Of a stretch of 64,000 bases of DNA, positions 61,196-64,000 are shown one piece after another; the first letter of the stretch is position 1; each line of letters begins with the position of its first letter. Source of the DNA: Chrysomallon squamiferum. Lineage: Eukaryota; Mollusca; Gastropoda; Neomphalida; Peltospiridae. Under the pieces are notes generated by a model. It was not told where the DNA came from. It searched no databases and saw only the letters and a program-made list of their open reading frames with translations. Where the stretch lies: assembly GCA_012295275.1 (NCBI GenBank), contig CM022674.1, forward strand, positions 10,109,792-10,173,791, given 5' to 3'. Position numbers and translations under genes: made by a program.

Positions 61196-61361
61196 TGTGT
61201 ATATGTGTGTGTGTGTATGTGTGTATATATACACACACACACACACACATACATACATACATATATATTTACATAAAATACATTTGATAACTTGACTCTC
61301 CTCAAAAACACTGCATAGCTGTCTGGCCCCCTCTCTCCAAAAGGTTGCCGACCCCTGCCCT
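61043..61361. mobile_element. hAT-like MITE carrying a (GA)n expansion
   Basis: The left end TACGGGTCGGCAACC and the right end, reverse-complemented, CAGGGGTCGGCAACC are near-perfect inverted repeats of the widespread hAT type. The inner flanks, CCTCCAACTG and CTGTCTGGCCCC, resemble other members of that group. The interior has been taken over by an 85-bp (GA)n run (about 61108-61192) and a TG/CA microsatellite. The flanking 8-mers GCTTATTC and CCCTGTTC match at 5 of 8, consistent with an old, degraded target duplication. Confidence 0.7.
61108..61192. repeat. (GA)n microsatellite
   Basis: About 42 pure GA units inside the hAT-like element. The Ser-Leu repeat frame on the - strand is an artefact. 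Confidence 0.97.
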
Positions 61362-61510
61362 GTTCGAATAATAGCCTTCTGGAAAGTAAATATATTATTT
61401 TAGATAAGTTAGCGAAGACATACATAATAAGACAGATCCACAGTATTCAATATTTTCATTTTTAAAATTATTATTATTATTATTTATTTATTCATTTTAT
61501 TATAATAACG

Positions 61511-61541
<31 letters not shown>

Positions 61542-61546
<5 letters not shown>

Positions 61547-61660
61547 GGTCATTAAAAAAATCCCACTACACTTTTAATTTTAATTAAATGAAAACAGCTT
61601 TATGGATTTGAATAAAAATTAGTCGTGAATTTTGTAGCGGGACTTTTGAATGACCCTGTA
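61542..61660. mobile_element. 119-bp MITE with TA-flanked inverted repeats
   Basis: Left end TACAGGGTCATTAAAAAAAT and right end, reverse-complemented, TACAGGGTCATTCAAAAGTC; both continue into TCCC(A/G)CTAC. The ends are bounded by TA, as in Tc1/mariner-type insertions. A (TA)n run abuts the left side. No coding capacity. Confidence 0.8.
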
Positions 61661-62767
61661 TACAAAAAATCAAAATTCAAAAATCCATTGAAAAAAATTA
61701 TATATATATATTAATTTTTTCTTGTGATTTTTTTTTTATTTTTTTTTTTATTTATTTTATTATTATGATCTATTTGATATTTTGAACGCGATCTCCAACA
61801 ATGAATTTGTCTGAAAGCTGCTATGAACGGTTCGAACGTTGAATTTAATTAACTGCCGAATGTGACGAACTATAATTACGGACTATAGCTGTGATATTTT
61901 GATGTTAGCTACATGAGGTAACAACTATATTTAATTTTGTCCTCATTGCAAGAAACAGAAATAATCAGACTAATTTCAAATACGACAAAAATCTTTGAGA
62001 TCTGAAACAAGGAACTGAAAAAGGAACTGAAAACAGAGATTATAGAACATATTATTATTAATAACATGTTATAATAATAACCGGATTTTTATTTTATTTT
62101 ATTTTTTATTACTATTATTATTAAAATGTAAATTTTTTATTTATTTATTTATTTATTTTTATGTAGCTTATTTTATTTTATTTTAGGTTTCTGTTTTTTT
62201 GATTGGCATTAATAAAATAAAAAGTAGTGACACATGAAAATGTATATTCCCTTAATGTGAACCGGAGTTAACCAGAATTTCTGTGAAAAGATGAGTGCGG
62301 TGAATAGTTCGCGGCACCGTTGAGAGGGTAAACCACCTGGAAATCAGTGGATCGAATCTGTTGTATTGTTGATTCTTCCCTACCGTGATGAAACAAATAT
62401 AAATGGAAATGTTATGTTTTGTCAGAAAAGCGTATTTCTTTAAAGGCGCATTACTTGGTACTCTGCTAGCATTTGCTTTCAAAACAGTAATCATAATCAT
62501 CTGCCTCGTCGTTACAGTTAATAAAATAACCTTTAAAATATATCAATGGCTCTTTGCTCCGCTTTCCATATTTTTTATTAATGTATGTATAATTATTAAA
62601 GCTAATCAATGAAGAACTCTACATAACTGTAGAAATTAGGTTTTCAAGAAAGAAACCGAAAATACGTAGACCGTTAAATAAATAGATAATGAATTGTCCT
62701 ACTGGTCTGATAAACTCCTGCTGCAGTTACACTTATCAATATTCTTTCCATTAATATACATATATCC

Positions 62768-63057
62768 ATGGCCGTAACTAGACTTTTGAAATGAGGCAAA
62801 AACACTTAATCGCCGATAAACCTGTTTGACGTTTGGTATCTGAAGTCAGTTGTGTCTTTCATCGCAACGATGTCAACTGACTTCAAACGGTAACCAAGGT
62901 CATACACGAATTCATTCAGTGCATATCGTTTCTATCGGAATAGAGATTTACATTTTATATTTTTGAATAAAATCTTTGTATAAAAAATAAAATTAAAAAG
63001 ATCGTCAATTTCGGTATGAGGCATTTGCCTGATTTGCCGCTTTGTAGATACGGCCAT
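62768..63057. mobile_element. possible inverted-repeat element
   Basis: The left end ATGGCCGTAACTAGAC and the right end, reverse-complemented, ATGGCCGTATCTACAA match, and an AGGCAAA block follows in both arms. The arms are only about 35 bp and imperfect. A (TA)n tract begins immediately after the right end. No target duplication could be identified. Confidence 0.45.
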
Positions 63058-63058
63058 A

Positions 63059-63060
<2 letters not shown>

Positions 63061-63118
<58 letters not shown>
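63061..63118. repeat. (TA)n microsatellite
   Basis: About 28 TA units. Confidence 0.95.
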
Positions 63119-63121
<3 letters not shown>

Positions 63122-63888
63122 TAGTTGCTGTTAGTGGGCCTACATGGTCTGTTAATATAAAGAATTTTCAGAAATTTGTAAACATAACCAATACCAAAAT
63201 ATATTTCGTATAAAGATGATAGAGAATTTTTAACAGTAACTTTTAGCGCCATCAGTTTTTATGTAAATCAGCAAGCATGAATTATTTATTCAGTTTAGAA
63301 GAAAAATAAAATATAATAAACAATAATAAAATCCATTATAAAATCATTTAAATATAAAAAAAATGAATAGTCACGACCACATTAAAAATTCCAGTGCCCT
63401 CCGCTCCCTTGACCCACATATTCTACTGCCCGGGCTCGATGAATTTACATTAAAAAAGTTTTACGCCCCTGGTTTGAAGTGCATGGTTCTGGAGTTGCCA
63501 TTGATATTTTAAGAGGATTTCGACAAAAGAACTCGAGCTAGGGTAAAGTGTTTGTAAAATAAACAAAATCCAGTTGGCCTAATTCCGTTGTGACTGGTAG
63601 GTAGGAGGTAGGTTCGTTTTACACTGCTCAAAATAATATGTGCCGCTTAATTATAGATTTCAAAATAATTTAGTGCTGATGGCAAGATAATAGGTTTTGT
63701 TTTGGCCAAAATCATTTATTTCTGTATGTATGGATGAATGCATGGATTTTTGTATGTGTGGCATATGTTTGTGTATATATATTTATCTATATACATGTAA
63801 TTATATCTGTATACGAGTATTATGCTATGTTTGTATTAATGTCCATTGTTATGGTGTATTTTTTTGTTGTTGTTTTTGAGTTTTTGTG

Positions 63889-63901
63889 TTATTATTATTA
63901 C

Positions 63902-63965
<64 letters not shown>
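63889..63965. repeat. (ATT)n microsatellite
   Basis: About 25 ATT units with one ACT interruption near the window end. Confidence 0.95.
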
Positions 63966-64000
63966 GATTTTACTGTCATGGCTTATATAATAGAGAAAAA

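Larger units (their letters stand above)
60198..64000. other. gene-free, repeat-rich region upstream of RCC2
   Basis: The RCC2 promoter should lie at about 60200-60600; no clear core element is seen there. The rest is a mosaic of microsatellites and three small inverted-repeat elements (listed separately). Another less AT-rich patch at about 63390-63480 (TTACGCCCCTGG, GCCCGGGC) looks like a transposon fragment. No convincing coding region. Confidence 0.6.

Noticed and set aside
62403..62612. 69-codon hydrophobic frame
   Set aside because: AT-rich hydrophobic translation typical of noncoding DNA here; no motif, no splice context.
60198..64000. Search for CRISPR arrays, rRNA, tRNA or viral genes in the gene-free end
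   Set aside because: Only microsatellites and MITE-like inverted repeats were found.

Overview
The window is nuclear DNA of an invertebrate animal. It is very AT-rich, its genes are cut into many small exons with GT-AG introns, and microsatellites (TG/CA, TA, ATT, GTAT, GA) and short inverted-repeat transposons fill the gaps. All recognisable proteins are conserved metazoan ones. The microsatellite style and a DUF1647-type glycosyltransferase-like gene fit a mollusc or another lophotrochozoan, but the sequence does not settle the taxon. I see no bacterial operon, virus, CRISPR array, rRNA or tRNA.

Layout from left to right: (1) the last exon of an unidentified + strand gene (1-132). (2) AP2M1, the mu2 subunit of the AP-2 clathrin adaptor, on the - strand (2415-12547), 10 coding exons giving 439 aa, plus two candidate in-frame microexons of 33 and 30 nt. 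(3) MTHFR on the + strand (16989-22314, or to 22746 with an alternative last exon), 9 exons giving 664 aa. (4) A DUF1647-like type II membrane protein on the - strand (24543-30198), 3 exons; its 4.3 kb first intron carries a 1.8 kb long-terminal-inverted-repeat element. (5) CNTD1, a meiotic cyclin-like protein, on the + strand (33747-37553), 7 exons giving 315 aa, with a hAT-type MITE in one intron. (6) MED4 on the + strand (41040-43715), 6 exons giving 256 aa. (7) COPS7, COP9 signalosome subunit 7, on the + strand (46427-49891), 8 exons giving 263 aa. (8) RCC2 on the - strand (53354-60197), 11 exons giving 476 aa. The remainder to 64000 is gene-free and repeat-rich.

Exon joins were worked out by hand. 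In all six recognised genes and in the DUF1647-like gene, the reading phase is kept across every junction and each join has AG/GT borders, so the models are internally consistent. The genes act in unrelated housekeeping pathways: endocytosis, folate metabolism, meiosis, transcription, ubiquitin-like regulation and mitosis. Neighbours alternate between divergent pairs (AP2M1/MTHFR and DUF1647-like/CNTD1) and convergent pairs (first gene/AP2M1, MTHFR/DUF1647-like, COPS7/RCC2), with no operon.

The most interesting signals are the two AP2M1 microexon candidates. One sits exactly where vertebrate AP2M1 carries its 6-nt alternative exon (residues HQ), close to the AAK1-type phosphothreonine. Also notable are an alternative MTHFR C-terminus, a MITE with a perfect 8-bp target duplication, and a perfect 21-bp hairpin between CNTD1 and MED4.
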